Source: Bacteroidales bacterium (GTDB lineage Bacteria; Bacteroidota; Bacteroidia; Bacteroidales; Bacteroidaceae). From it: a stretch of 46,812 nt of DNA. Location of the stretch: NCBI GenBank assembly GCA_012729225.1, contig JAAYDO010000016.1, positions 1 to 46,812 on the forward strand. Direction: 5' to 3'. The position numbers and the translations under genes are program-made. The notes under the pieces were generated by a model, which saw nothing but the letters and a program-made list of their open reading frames with translations, did not search any database and had not been told where the DNA came from. Shown piece after piece: positions 24,723 through 33,109 of this stretch (its first letter is position 1; each line of letters opens with the position of its first letter).

Positions 24723-25298
24723 ATGATCAATGTGATTGATACCGAAATAGAAGGTGTGAAAATAATAGAGCCTAAGATTTTTGGTGATGCCAGAGGCTAC
24801 TTTTTTGAGTCCTTCTCTCAGCGTGAGTTTGAGGAGAAAGTGTGTAAGACCACTTTTGTGCAGGACAATGAAAGTAGGTCTGTGGCTGGTGTGGTGAGAG
24901 GTTTGCATTTTCAGAAGCCTCCCTTCACTCAGTCAAAATTGGTGAGAGTGGTGAAAGGCTCTGTGCTGGATGTGGCTGTGGATATTCGCAAGGGGAGTCC
25001 TACTTTTGGCAAGCATGTGGCAGTTGTGCTTTCTGCCGAGAATCATCGTCAGTTCTTTGTGCCGCGTGGCTTTGCTCATGGCTTTGCCGTGTTGAGCGAA
25101 GAAGCGGTGTTCCAGTATAAGTGCGACAACTACTATGCTCCACAGAGCGAAGGTGCTATTGCTTGGGATGATCCGGACCTTGGTATTGACTGGATGGTGC
25201 CTACTGCAAACCGCATCCTCTCTGAGAAGGATGCGCATCACCCGCAGTTGAAAGACGCAGAGCAGGTGTTTGACATTAACACGCCACTGTACGAGTAA
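24723..25298 (+). CDS. rfbC: dTDP-4-dehydrorhamnose 3,5-epimerase
   Basis: 191 residues, the usual RmlC length. The cupin fold shows VVRGLHFQKPP with catalytic His62, RVVKGSVLDVAVDIRKGSPT, FVPRGFAHGF and CDNYYAPQSEGAI with the active-site tyrosine. It makes dTDP-4-keto-L-rhamnose, a precursor of dTDP-rhamnose for surface glycans. rfbA, rfbB and rfbD are not in this window. A strong terminator lies 47 bases after the stop. Confidence 0.95.
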   Translation: MINVIDTEIEGVKIIEPKIFGDARGYFFESFSQREFEEKVCKTTFVQDNESRSVAGVVRGLHFQKPPFTQSKLVRVVKGSVLDVAVDIRKGSPTFGKHVAVVLSAENHRQFFVPRGFAHGFAVLSEEAVFQYKCDNYYAPQSEGAIAWDDPDLGIDWMVPTANRILSEKDAHHPQLKDAEQVFDINTPLYE

Positions 25299-25344
25299 GA
25301 GGAGACCCCCTCTCCCTGCTTTCAGACGCCATCGTGCTTGAATG

Positions 25345-25384
25345 AACAAAGCCACTGACTCCATTTGGAATCAGTGGCTTTGTT
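25345..25384. terminator. bidirectional terminator between rfbC and a convergent GT2 gene
   Basis: AACAAAGCCACTGA (25345-25358) pairs exactly with TCAGTGGCTTTGTT (25371-25384); an inner TCC/GGA extends the stem with a single mismatch. It serves rfbC (+) and, from the other side, the GT2 gene ending at 25460. Confidence 0.9.
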
Positions 25385-25459
25385 GTTGCCTTGTGGCTTT
25401 TGTTGTGTGCCTTGCTGTTTTTTGTTCCCTTCAAGGGAAGAGGAATCCTCCTGCTTGTT

Positions 25460-26479
25460 TCACTCTTCAATGATGCTTTCTCTTCTTGCCTTCTTGCTCA
25501 TGGCAGAGTTCAAGGCCATTCTCCATGCTCCTCGCCCTCCCAGCATCGTGTAGATGCGCAGGAAGTTGGCAATGCATTTCTGCCTGAAAGTGGGATGGAA
25601 ATTGTTCTTTCTGAAGAAAGTGAGTGCCTTTGCCGCCATCTTGTAAGTGCCACATTTGCCTGTTATCTTCTCTCTTTGCATGTGTCCGAGCAGGATGCTG
25701 ATGTGGAGATAGAGTGGATACATGAGCAGGTCAATATGTGGATACAGACAGCCCAGATGCTGTGCGTGATAGCGAGAGAGTGGCTGAAGGATGGAGGAGT
25801 GGAGGTCATTGACCACAACAGTGAGCGAACGAATCAGTTCCTTGTAGTGTTGAGAGAAACTTCCACCCCAAAGACCGTTTCTGCTCACATGGATTTCATG
25901 GAAGGCACGCTCGTTCAACCAAAGGATGTTGGGCTGGTGAAGGAGTGCTCGCAAGCCGAGTTCCCAGTCTTCCCAGATGTGGCAGGCTGGATTCCATGCA
26001 CCGATGTCCTTGAGGAAATCAGTGCGGAAGAGCATGTTCTGACAGCCCAGCACATTGCCAATCATCTGCACACGAGGGTCGTTGGACGGGATATAGTTGC
26101 GCAGGAAACGTTTGTTGTCCACCACGCGCTTGGTGGGAAACACCACCATGTCATAGTCCTTTGCCTCCATCTGATTGAAGGTGGAGATGAAGTTGTAGTC
26201 AAACACACCATCGCAATCAAAGAAGTAAACCCATTCAGTCTTGCACGATTTGAGTCCTTTGTTGCGTGCTGCAGAAGCCCCGGGGAAGGTCTCGCGCAGG
26301 AGAGTGGCGTTAGGTCTGTCCTTGATGTACTGCTCGCAAAACTGGTAGGAACCATCCGTGCTTTCATTGTCCACGATGATTACTTCTTTAGGCATCATGC
26401 CCAACTTGAAGATAGAATCGAGGGTCTTGCCTATATGGTCACGTCTGTCTTTGACCGGAATGATTACAGTGATGTCCAT
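25460..26479 (-). CDS. family 2 glycosyltransferase
   Basis: 339 residues if begun at the ATG at 26479 (MDITVIIPVKDRRDHI), the standard GT-A start. Longer in-frame starts at 26512 and 26536 exist. Motifs: IIVDNESTDGS, PGASAARNKGL, WVYFFDCDGVFD (DxD equivalent) and CHIWEDWELGLR. The C-terminal half has a hydrophobic stretch near IDLLMYPLYLHISILLG. It adds a sugar during surface glycan assembly; donor and acceptor are unknown. It diverges from the next glycosyltransferase at 26613 and converges on rfbC. Confidence 0.85.
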   Translation of the reverse strand: MDITVIIPVKDRRDHIGKTLDSIFKLGMMPKEVIIVDNESTDGSYQFCEQYIKDRPNATLLRETFPGASAARNKGLKSCKTEWVYFFDCDGVFDYNFISTFNQMEAKDYDMVVFPTKRVVDNKRFLRNYIPSNDPRVQMIGNVLGCQNMLFRTDFLKDIGAWNPACHIWEDWELGLRALLHQPNILWLNERAFHEIHVSRNGLWGGSFSQHYKELIRSLTVVVNDLHSSILQPLSRYHAQHLGCLYPHIDLLMYPLYLHISILLGHMQREKITGKCGTYKMAAKALTFFRKNNFHPTFRQKCIANFLRIYTMLGGRGAWRMALNSAMSKKARRESIIEE

Positions 26480-26586
26480 CTTTTTATGTTCTGAATTTGA
26501 TATATGCATTCGTGGAAGTAAAAGTAATATGTGCAAAGGTAATAAATTAAATTAGTAATTGTTTCTTTTTCAAGAAAAAATAATTG

Positions 26587-26594
26587 TACCTTTG
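26587..26594 (+). promoter_or_regulatory. -7 box of the 26613 glycosyltransferase
   Basis: TACCTTTG with a weak TTTC at 26562-26565, 21 bases upstream. A mirror TACCTTTG on the - strand (complement of 26534-26541) probably serves the divergent GT2 gene. The 26610 TTG codon is too near; ATG at 26613 is preferred. Confidence 0.55.
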
Positions 26595-26612
26595 CAAAAA
26601 AGTTCATAATTG

Positions 26613-27755
26613 ATGAGAATACTTCTATTAGGTGAATATTCTAATGTGCATGCGACCTTGGCAGAGGGTTTCAGAGTTTTGGGACACGAGTGCGTGGTGG
26701 CGAGTGATGGTGATAGTTGGAAAGATTACCCGCGTGACATAGATTTGAGAAGAGGAGAGGGCAAGCGTGAGAAGATGCGTTTCCTTATGAAATGTGTGAA
26801 GTCTGTGCCTTCCTTCAAGGGGTTTGATGTGGTGCAGCTCATCAATCCGATGTTTCTCGAACTGAAGGCACAGCGACTCGTTCCCCTCTATCACCACTTG
26901 CGCAAGCACAATGGCAAGATGGTGATGGGTTCGTTTGGGATGGATTACTTCTGGGCACATGTGAACACCCATCTGCGTCCACTCCGATACAGTGACTTTA
27001 ATTTTGGTGAGACTATACGCATGGATCAAGAGGCGGAGATGTATAGGAAGGAGTGGATGGACTCACCCAAGGAAGCACTCAACCGCATGATTGCGGACGA
27101 CTGCGACGGCATTGTGGCGGGACTCTATGAATATTGGGCCACCTATCAGGCTCCTCGCATGCCCGAGGGTAAAAGGGGGGTAGAGAATGAGAGCAAGGGG
27201 CTCTTTGAGGACAAATTGACCTTCATCCCCTTTCCCGTCAAGATGCCCGAAGGAGTGCCTACGGTCTTTGAGCAGCCCAAGAGGGTGAAAATCTTTGTGG
27301 GAATCAGCAAGGGAAGAAGTGTTTATAAAGGTACGGACATCATGCTGAGGGCTGCTCAGAAGGTGCAGGAGAAATATCCCGAACGCCTGGAGATAGAGGT
27401 TGCCAGTGGTGTGCCCTTTGCCAAATATCAGGATATGATGAACAGTTCGGACGCTATTCTCGACCAACTTTATAGTTACACTCCAGCCATGAACTCCCTT
27501 CTGGCCATGTCGAAAGGAATCATCAATATTGGTGGTGGTGAGCCTGAAAACTACGAGATATTGGGGGAGAAGGAACTGCGACCCATCATCAATGTGCAGC
27601 CCACGCTGGAGAGTTGTTATGAGGAGATAGAGAAACTGGTGTTGCATCCCGAAGGCATCCCGAAACTGAAGCGGGAGAGTGTGGAGTATGTGAAAAAGCA
27701 CCACGACTATGTGAAGGTGGCACAACAATATTTGGATTTTTACGAGAAACTGTAA
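26613..27755 (+). CDS. glycosyltransferase, GT-B fold (family 4-like)
   Basis: 380 residues from ATG 26613. The N-terminus MRILLLGEYSNVHATLAEGF is a GT-B start; FVGISKGRSVYKGTDIMLRA begins the C-terminal Rossmann domain, and MSSSD-like NSSDAILDQLYSY and GIINIGGGEPENYEIL mark the nucleotide-sugar site. The expected GT4 EX7E is weakly seen (EPENYEILGEKE). Substrate unknown; the neighbourhood suggests surface polysaccharide. It is followed 26 bases later by msrC in the same direction. Confidence 0.75.
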   Translation: MRILLLGEYSNVHATLAEGFRVLGHECVVASDGDSWKDYPRDIDLRRGEGKREKMRFLMKCVKSVPSFKGFDVVQLINPMFLELKAQRLVPLYHHLRKHNGKMVMGSFGMDYFWAHVNTHLRPLRYSDFNFGETIRMDQEAEMYRKEWMDSPKEALNRMIADDCDGIVAGLYEYWATYQAPRMPEGKRGVENESKGLFEDKLTFIPFPVKMPEGVPTVFEQPKRVKIFVGISKGRSVYKGTDIMLRAAQKVQEKYPERLEIEVASGVPFAKYQDMMNSSDAILDQLYSYTPAMNSLLAMSKGIINIGGGEPENYEILGEKELRPIINVQPTLESCYEEIEKLVLHPEGIPKLKRESVEYVKKHHDYVKVAQQYLDFYEKL

Positions 27756-27781
27756 GTTTTCTCCTTCATAAAAGTTTTGAC

Positions 27782-28273
27782 ATGGCAGAATCATTTTCCA
27801 AGATTGAAGGAACGAAAGAAGACAAATACCAGCACCTGCTGTCTCAGGTCAAGGCAGTGGTTGAGGGTGAGTGTGATATGATAGCCAACATGGCGAATGT
27901 GGCAAGCATGTTGCATGAGACTTTTGGCTTTTGGTGGACGGGCTTCTATCGTGTCTTGCCGGTCTCTTCCGCAGAAAAAGGTGAGCAGACCTTGGTTTTA
28001 GGGCCTTTTCAAGGTCCTTTGGCTTGCACACGCATCAAGAAAGGAAAGGGTGTGTGTGGCTCTGCTTGGTTGCGTGAAGAAACTGTCATCGTGCCTGATG
28101 TGGATATGTTTCCCGGTCATATTGCTTGTTCCAGTCTCAGCAGGAGCGAGATTGTGGTGCCTGTCAAGAAGGATGGTCAAGTCATTGCAGTGCTGGATAT
28201 AGACAGTAAGGAACTTGCCACTTTTGATGAGACGGATAAGGAGTATCTTGAAGCCATCTCAAGGTTGCTTTAG
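27782..28273 (+). CDS. msrC: free methionine-(R)-sulfoxide reductase (GAF domain)
   Basis: 163 residues, one GAF domain. Three cysteines, Cys82 (LACTRI), Cys92 (GVCGSA) and Cys116 (HIACSS), have the spacing 10 and 24 that I recall for E. coli fRMsr (84, 94, 118); the last is the catalytic one. GPFQGPLACTRI, PDVDMFPGHI and SEIVVPV are family blocks. It reduces free Met-R-sulfoxide with thioredoxin in the cytoplasm. Likely co-transcribed with the glycosyltransferase before it. Confidence 0.92.
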   Translation: MAESFSKIEGTKEDKYQHLLSQVKAVVEGECDMIANMANVASMLHETFGFWWTGFYRVLPVSSAEKGEQTLVLGPFQGPLACTRIKKGKGVCGSAWLREETVIVPDVDMFPGHIACSSLSRSEIVVPVKKDGQVIAVLDIDSKELATFDETDKEYLEAISRLL

Positions 28274-28987
28274 TATGAGTTCTTCAGATATGGGAATCAT
28301 ACGGTTGGTGCGTCGATGATGTGTGCATCTTTTTTTGACCCAGCCTTTTTCCTTCCGTTCCCTCTTCAAAATTCACCGAAAATATAATGGAGATTCACCT
28401 TCAGTGGAGGACTGATGTGGTGAATCTGGCAGAGACTGTTGCAGGGTGATTCCTGCTGGTGAGCAAATGATGATGGGCGAGGTGGCAGAGTTCTTTGTAT
28501 CCTTTTGAAATACAGTGAAATGGTGTTCCTGAAAAAGAGTGTCCTTGTGAGGCTGAAATGAAGTATACGTGCGTTGGTCATCGCACCATTGTTCGTTGGA
28601 GCATGAAGAATGCTTCGATTCTCTGATGTGCCAAATAGCAGGGAAAAGCCTTCTGCTTTCTGTCCTTACCGCATCCGTTTATCTACCATCCCCAATATAG
28701 AATTTCCGTAGAAGAGAAATGAAATTGCCATGTATGCCACACCTCCGTTCGGGAAAAGCATCGCCTTTCAATGAATGTCGTTTGCCTTGAAGGTGCTGTT
28801 TTCAAGATGCTTTCTTGTTCTGAACTCGTGTGGTGAATAGACCGGCACAGTAGATTTCCGACATGAAAACTATTTCTTTGAAACGCCAACTCGTGCCATC
28901 ATCTCTGACAGCACGAGGGATGTGAACAGTGTGTTCAACTAATCTTATTTATTTGCAAAGCTTGTTGCGGAGTTGTGCATTGGCTGA
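28274..28987. other. convergent gap between msrC and the M56-TonB gene
   Basis: 714 bases between two 3' ends. A weak hairpin with a T-run (28313-28334) could end the msrC transcript. An 8-bp inverted pair GATTCACC/GGTGAATC occurs near 28392-28427. The short 22-bp array C lies at 28559-28603, with its tail to about 28665. No gene is supported. Confidence 0.6.
28559..28603 (+). repeat. 22-bp repeat array C, two recognisable units
   Basis: The last unit (28582-28603) has the family core CGCACCATTGTTCGTTGG and ends AGCA, followed by TGAAGAATGCTTC. The unit before it is one base longer and degenerate; earlier units are not recognisable. The tail carries TGATGTGCC (28624-28632) and a hairpin AGCAGGG..CC..CTGCT (28637-28657). 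Confidence 0.75.
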
Positions 28988-30715
28988 TTATTGTAGTCTG
29001 AAGGTGATAGGAACTGTGTAGCGCATTCTTACTTTCTGACCGTTTTGCTCGGCTGGTTTCCATTTGCCACTGGTGAGATAGATCACCCTGATGCTCTCTT
29101 CTTCCATCTGTTTGGCAATGGCTTCTGCTTCTGCTTGGGTGAGAATAGGCTTTCCTGCTTCCTTGTTTTCTTTTGTCATGACCGTCACTTCTGAGTATTC
29201 TTCAGGGGTGATGTATGGTTTGATGTCTATTCCACGGATGGAGTGAGCATCGCTCACACTGCCGTCTTTGTTGATGATGAACTGAATGAAAACTCGCCCT
29301 TGCATGCCTTGTTCTGCTGCTTTGACTGGATACTTGAGGTTCTGCGCAAAGAGTTGCATGAGAGCACCTGCTCCTCCTTCGTATTCTGCAATCTTTTCCG
29401 CAACATCAAAAACGGCGTATTCATCGGTATTGGGAAGGAGTGCGCTTGCTTCTTCATCGGCTGATTGCCAAACGATCAGAATGGGTTCGTTGGTTGCATC
29501 GCTCTTGATTTCATACATGACATTCTTCCATGTCTTCCATTCTTGATAGTTCTTGAGTTCTTCTTCTTTGGCTTGATGTCCTTTGATGATCACATGTTGG
29601 TGGTCAAAGACAAATCTTTTCATGTTTTCTGGAGGTGTGCCTTCATGTGTAAATCCTGTGATTCTGCCATACTGGTCTGTTACGGGGTGGATGGTGAAAG
29701 GCTCATCTATCTGCTTCACATTGCTGGTCTCATTCTTGGGTTCTGATGTGGAAATAGTGCTTTTGACCATGTTGGAAGTTTTGTTTGCATTCACGGTCTG
29801 TGCGTCAAGATGGCTGACCATCTTCTCCACAGAGTTGTTGGGTGTGGCAAAAGCGTTGAGCGTCAATGCCACTACTGGGATGGCGCAGAGTGCTTTGAGC
29901 ATGAGCCATCGGTTGGAGGGTTTTTGATACATCATGATAATACGTTTTTTGAGTGAGCCGTGATTGAGATTGTTGGCAAAAGGCTGCAGTCGATTCCCTA
30001 CTACCTTGATCACGAGAAGTTGTTGGTATGATTTGGCATCAATGCCTTTATGAATGACGGCTTGGTCTGCCTCATATTCGTGCACAGACTTGAGGTCTTG
30101 GCTGAGAAACCAGATGAACGGGTTGAACCACTGGAGTGTCTTTACTGCTTCGAGCAGGAGGAGGTCGTATGTGTGCCCCTGTCGGATGTGCTCCTGCTCG
30201 TGGGTGAGGATATACTGACGGTTGTTCTCATAGTCCTTCACGCTCATCACAATGTGGCGGAAGATGCTGAAGGGGGAGACTTCGCCTTTCTGGAGAATCA
30301 CTGTATTGCCCTGGCTGTCGGTGTGGCGCAGTCCTCCTCTCAGGTATCTTGTGAGCGAGATGACCTGAATGAGGGTGATGATGAGCATCACACCAACGCC
30401 TGCCCAATAGATATATGTGACTATGGTTATCCATGTGAGGGGCTCAGCAACAGTTTCCTTTGCCTCTGCTTGCTGCTGGAACTCCTTGGGTGCAGTGGCT
30501 GTCACAATGATTTCCTGTAGTTCGAACACCTCTTGATGCAGACGAGTGGGATGTTCTACTGTGAAGTGGAATAGAGGTATGATGAGGGAAGACAGCATGA
30601 TGGATACCAACATGATTCGATTGAACCTGTGGAATGTCTCTTTGCTCAGAAAGAAAAAGAAACAACTGTAGAGGAGTGCCAGTGCAATGGCTGCCTTGAG
30701 AATGTATAACATCAT
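28988..30715 (-). CDS. M56 (BlaR1-like) membrane peptidase with C-terminal TonB domain
   Basis: 575 residues. Membrane helices at about 4-22, 34-52 and 95-120 bracket the M56 metallopeptidase, whose zinc motif HEQEH (His172-His176) is intact; a further helix lies near 280-295. A long periplasmic linker leads to a TonB C-terminal domain (about 470-575, YPVKAAEQGMQGRVFIQFII to VRMRYTVPITFRLQ). The TonB part has roughly 40 extra residues between RGID and KWKPAEQNGQ. BlaR1-type proteins sense a signal outside and cleave the BlaI repressor; the fused TonB domain is common in Bacteroidetes but its job is unclear. It follows blaI by 53 bases. Confidence 0.85.
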   Translation of the reverse strand: MMLYILKAAIALALLYSCFFFFLSKETFHRFNRIMLVSIMLSSLIIPLFHFTVEHPTRLHQEVFELQEIIVTATAPKEFQQQAEAKETVAEPLTWITIVTYIYWAGVGVMLIITLIQVISLTRYLRGGLRHTDSQGNTVILQKGEVSPFSIFRHIVMSVKDYENNRQYILTHEQEHIRQGHTYDLLLLEAVKTLQWFNPFIWFLSQDLKSVHEYEADQAVIHKGIDAKSYQQLLVIKVVGNRLQPFANNLNHGSLKKRIIMMYQKPSNRWLMLKALCAIPVVALTLNAFATPNNSVEKMVSHLDAQTVNANKTSNMVKSTISTSEPKNETSNVKQIDEPFTIHPVTDQYGRITGFTHEGTPPENMKRFVFDHQHVIIKGHQAKEEELKNYQEWKTWKNVMYEIKSDATNEPILIVWQSADEEASALLPNTDEYAVFDVAEKIAEYEGGAGALMQLFAQNLKYPVKAAEQGMQGRVFIQFIINKDGSVSDAHSIRGIDIKPYITPEEYSEVTVMTKENKEAGKPILTQAEAEAIAKQMEEESIRVIYLTSGKWKPAEQNGQKVRMRYTVPITFRLQ

Positions 30716-30768
30716 GATTCAGGTTTTTGTAAGATTGTTGGAGAAGGGATAAAAGCGATGGGGTAGCC

Positions 30769-31182
30769 TTATTTCTCTTTGATGAGTGTCAGAATCTCAG
30801 CCAAGTCTTCGTCCGACACTTCCTCTTGTTTGGCGAAATAGGAGAGCATGGATCGGAATGACCCTGCAAAGAAGGTGCTCTTCACTTCTTTCATCACTCG
30901 GTTGGTGTATTCCTCTCTGCTGATGAGTGGGTAGAACACGAAGGTCTTGCCACCTCCTTCTTGCTTGCACGACTGGATGAAGCCTTTGTTGGTGAGAATC
31001 TTCAGGAAGGTTGCAATGGTGGAGTAGGCTGGTTTGGGCTCTGGATAGCAACTGATGATTTCATGAGTGGTCATCCCTGCAGGCTCATCAACAGTCTTCT
31101 TGTCGCTGGCATTTGTCCAGAGAATGTCCATGATTTCCATCTCAGCCTTTGTGAGTTGTCTTTCTTCTTCTTTTCGTTTCAT
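30769..31182 (-). CDS. blaI: BlaI/MecI-family transcriptional repressor
   Basis: 137 residues. The winged-helix domain begins LTKAEMEIMDILW and continues with YSTIATFLKILTNKGFI, the BlaI recognition helix region; a C-terminal dimerisation part ends LAEILTLIKEK. It represses its own operon until the M56 partner cleaves it. A 7-bp-arm palindrome in the promoter (31216-31231) is a candidate operator. No beta-lactamase gene is present, so the target may be a general envelope-stress operon. Confidence 0.9.
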   Translation of the reverse strand: MKRKEEERQLTKAEMEIMDILWTNASDKKTVDEPAGMTTHEIISCYPEPKPAYSTIATFLKILTNKGFIQSCKQEGGGKTFVFYPLISREEYTNRVMKEVKSTFFAGSFRSMLSYFAKQEEVSDEDLAEILTLIKEK

Positions 31183-31207
31183 ATTTAATTCTTTAGATTT
31201 TCTGTTG

Positions 31208-31231
31208 CAAATATAATCTAAAGTTTTAGAT
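31208..31231 (-). promoter_or_regulatory. blaI promoter with candidate BlaI operator
   Basis: The -7 box TATATTTG (complement of 31208-31215) abuts a palindrome ATCTAAA-GT-TTTAGAT (31216-31231). A further TTTAGAT half lies near 31191-31200. A bound repressor would block the -7/-33 region. Confidence 0.55.
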
Positions 31232-31322
31232 ATAATCGAATGAAAAGTGAAGAAAATGAATGCTTGACAAATCTTTTAACAGTTTTTGTTAGATATTCAA
31301 CCTGAATTATTAGATATTAAGA

Positions 31323-31350
31323 AAGGGAGCGACTGTATTGTCACTCCCTT
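31323..31350 (-). terminator. terminator of lemA-htpX
   Basis: On the - strand AAGGGAGTGAC pairs with GTCGCTCCCTT (complement of 31340-31350 and 31323-31333, one G-U), followed by TCTTAATA. It lies 30 bases after the htpX stop. Confidence 0.8.
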
Positions 31351-31379
31351 GATGATGTTGTATGAAATGGAGATACTTG

Positions 31380-32381
31380 TTAGAACTGCTCCAGGATGCG
31401 GATGCGCTCTTGGGTGTTTGGATGACTGCTGAACATGGAGGTCAGCGAATCTAAGAAGCCTTGTTTGAGTTTTTGGGGATGGATGATGAAGAGTTGCGCC
31501 ACATCTTCACGATTGACATGACCAAGTCCAGGGTTGGCAGATATCTTGCGGAGCGCAGAGGCCAAGGCACGAGGATTGCGGGTCAGTTCTGCTCCTCCTG
31601 CATCAGCCATGAACTCACGTTTGCGAGAAATGGCAAAGCGAGTGAGCAGGGTAAGGAAGTAGGCAATGGCAGCACAGACTATGGCCACAATGACCACCAC
31701 GATGATGCCTGCTCCTCCATTGTTCTTTCCAGATCGGCGAGAACCTCCGCCTCCCCAAAGGAAGTATCGAAGCACGCCACGCGTGAGCAAGGTGAGCACG
31801 GTGGAAAGGATACCTACAAACACGATGCTGACAATGAGCACTCGGGTGTCACGATTGCGGATGTGGGTGAGTTCATGTGCTACCACACCTGCGAGTTCCT
31901 CATCGTCGAGCAGGTTAATGATGCCTGTTGTGAGGGTGACGGTGTAGGTCTTCTGGTTGATGCCTGAAGCAAAGGCATTGAGTTGTGGATCATTCACAAT
32001 GTTGATCTTTGGCATAGGCATGCCACAACTCATGCAAAGATTCTCCACAATATTATATATACGTGGATTTTCCCTGCGTTCAAGGGGCTTTGCTCCTGTG
32101 GCATGCTGAATCATCTGTGCGTTGAACAGGTAGGCTATGCCCAGCCAAATGGCGACAATGGCAATGGCCCAAGGTGCCAGACTGACCCAAGCCTCATTGA
32201 CAAAATCCCAGTTGAAGTAGGAGTATTGCTCGTTGCTATAGTAGTCGTAGGCGGTTTGATAGCCGAAGATACAACAGAACACCCACAACATGCCCAAGAT
32301 GATGCATGGGAACATGAGGAGCAGGACGATGCTGTTCCAGTTGTTTTTGGCAATCTGTGTCTGTATGCCGACGTATTGCAT
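31380..32381 (-). CDS. htpX: M48 zinc metalloprotease, HtpX-like
   Basis: 333 residues with two N-terminal membrane helices (about 17-40 and 68-86), the zinc motif VVAHELTHIRNRD (His169, Glu170, His173), then two more helices and the third-ligand region FMADAGGAELTRNP. HtpX-like proteases degrade misfolded inner-membrane proteins. A glycine/serine-rich loop (GGGGSRRSGKNNGGAG, about 208-225) is in the usual place between helices. It follows lemA by 39 bases, a pairing common in bacteria. Whether it is the HtpX orthologue or another M48B member is not decided. Confidence 0.88.
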   Translation of the reverse strand: MQYVGIQTQIAKNNWNSIVLLLMFPCIILGMLWVFCCIFGYQTAYDYYSNEQYSYFNWDFVNEAWVSLAPWAIAIVAIWLGIAYLFNAQMIQHATGAKPLERRENPRIYNIVENLCMSCGMPMPKINIVNDPQLNAFASGINQKTYTVTLTTGIINLLDDEELAGVVAHELTHIRNRDTRVLIVSIVFVGILSTVLTLLTRGVLRYFLWGGGGSRRSGKNNGGAGIIVVVIVAIVCAAIAYFLTLLTRFAISRKREFMADAGGAELTRNPRALASALRKISANPGLGHVNREDVAQLFIIHPQKLKQGFLDSLTSMFSSHPNTQERIRILEQF

Positions 32382-32420
32382 TCCTTGTCTTTGGTCTTTA
32401 GTCTTTAGAACTTTGTGTGC

Positions 32421-32981
32421 TTAAAACTTGATTTCAGGTGCTTTCTCTACAGCTGCACGCTCTGAAGCCTCAATCTCGTACATGGACTCTTTGTGGAAAC
32501 CGAACATGCCAGCAAGGATATTGCCGGGGAAGGTCTGTACGGCATTGTTGAGCTCGCGAGTGGCAGAGTTGAAGAAGCGACGCACGGCTGCAAGCTTGTT
32601 TTCAATGTCGGAGAGTTCGCCCTGCAACTGCAAGAAGTTCTGGTTGGCTTTGAGGTCTGGATAGGCCTCAAGTGTCACCTTCAAGCCGGAAAGGGCAGAG
32701 GTGAGCATGTTGTCGGCAGCAATCTTGTCGTCGATGGAAGAAGCATTGACCGCGGCAGAACGAGCGACTGTCACAGCCTCAAGGAGTTCCTTCTCATGAG
32801 TGGCATAACCCTTGACTGTGGCTACTAACTGAGGCACGAGGTCATAACGCTGTTTGAGTTGAACGTCGATGTCGGCAAATGCGTTTTCACGATTGTTGCG
32901 AAGTTTCACGAGGTTGTTGTAGATGCCAATCACGAAGAGGACAAGCACTGCTACAACGATAAGGATGATAATCCATGTCAT
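32421..32981 (-). CDS. lemA: LemA family protein
   Basis: 186 residues. One N-terminal membrane helix (about 3-22) and an all-helical domain with the family blocks IYNNLVKLRNNRENAFADID, QLKQRYDLVPQLVATVKGYA and a C-terminal helix pair FNSATRELNNAVQTFPGNI. LemA proteins are anchored in the inner membrane; the function is uncertain. It is the first gene of the pair with the M48 protease. A -7-like TAGATTTG on the - strand (complement of 33013-33020) lies about 30 bases upstream. Confidence 0.92.
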   Translation of the reverse strand: MTWIIILIVVAVLVLFVIGIYNNLVKLRNNRENAFADIDVQLKQRYDLVPQLVATVKGYATHEKELLEAVTVARSAAVNASSIDDKIAADNMLTSALSGLKVTLEAYPDLKANQNFLQLQGELSDIENKLAAVRRFFNSATRELNNAVQTFPGNILAGMFGFHKESMYEIEASERAAVEKAPEIKF

Positions 32982-33073
32982 AAGGCAATAGTTTTTAATG
33001 AATAATTTGATGCAAATCTAATACAATTTATTTATTTATAGGCATCTTTTAGTCTTTTTTAGCGGAAATTATG

Positions 33074-33081
33074 TAACTTTG
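33074..33081 (+). promoter_or_regulatory. -7 box of alaS
   Basis: TAACTTTG; no good -33 box. The expected transcription start near 33088 excludes the ATG at 33086 and supports the ATG at 33110. Confidence 0.6.
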
Positions 33082-33109
33082 CACTTTGAAAATAATTAAA
33101 CTCAAAAAT

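Noticed and set aside
25391-26494. 367-codon ORF opposite the GT2 gene
   Set aside because: The - strand frame has full GT2 motifs; the + frame has none and spans the rfbC-side terminator region.
24723-27755. complete rhamnose or polysaccharide gene cluster
   Set aside because: Only rfbC and two glycosyltransferases are present; rfbA, rfbB, rfbD, flippase and polymerase genes are missing and the genes are on both strands.
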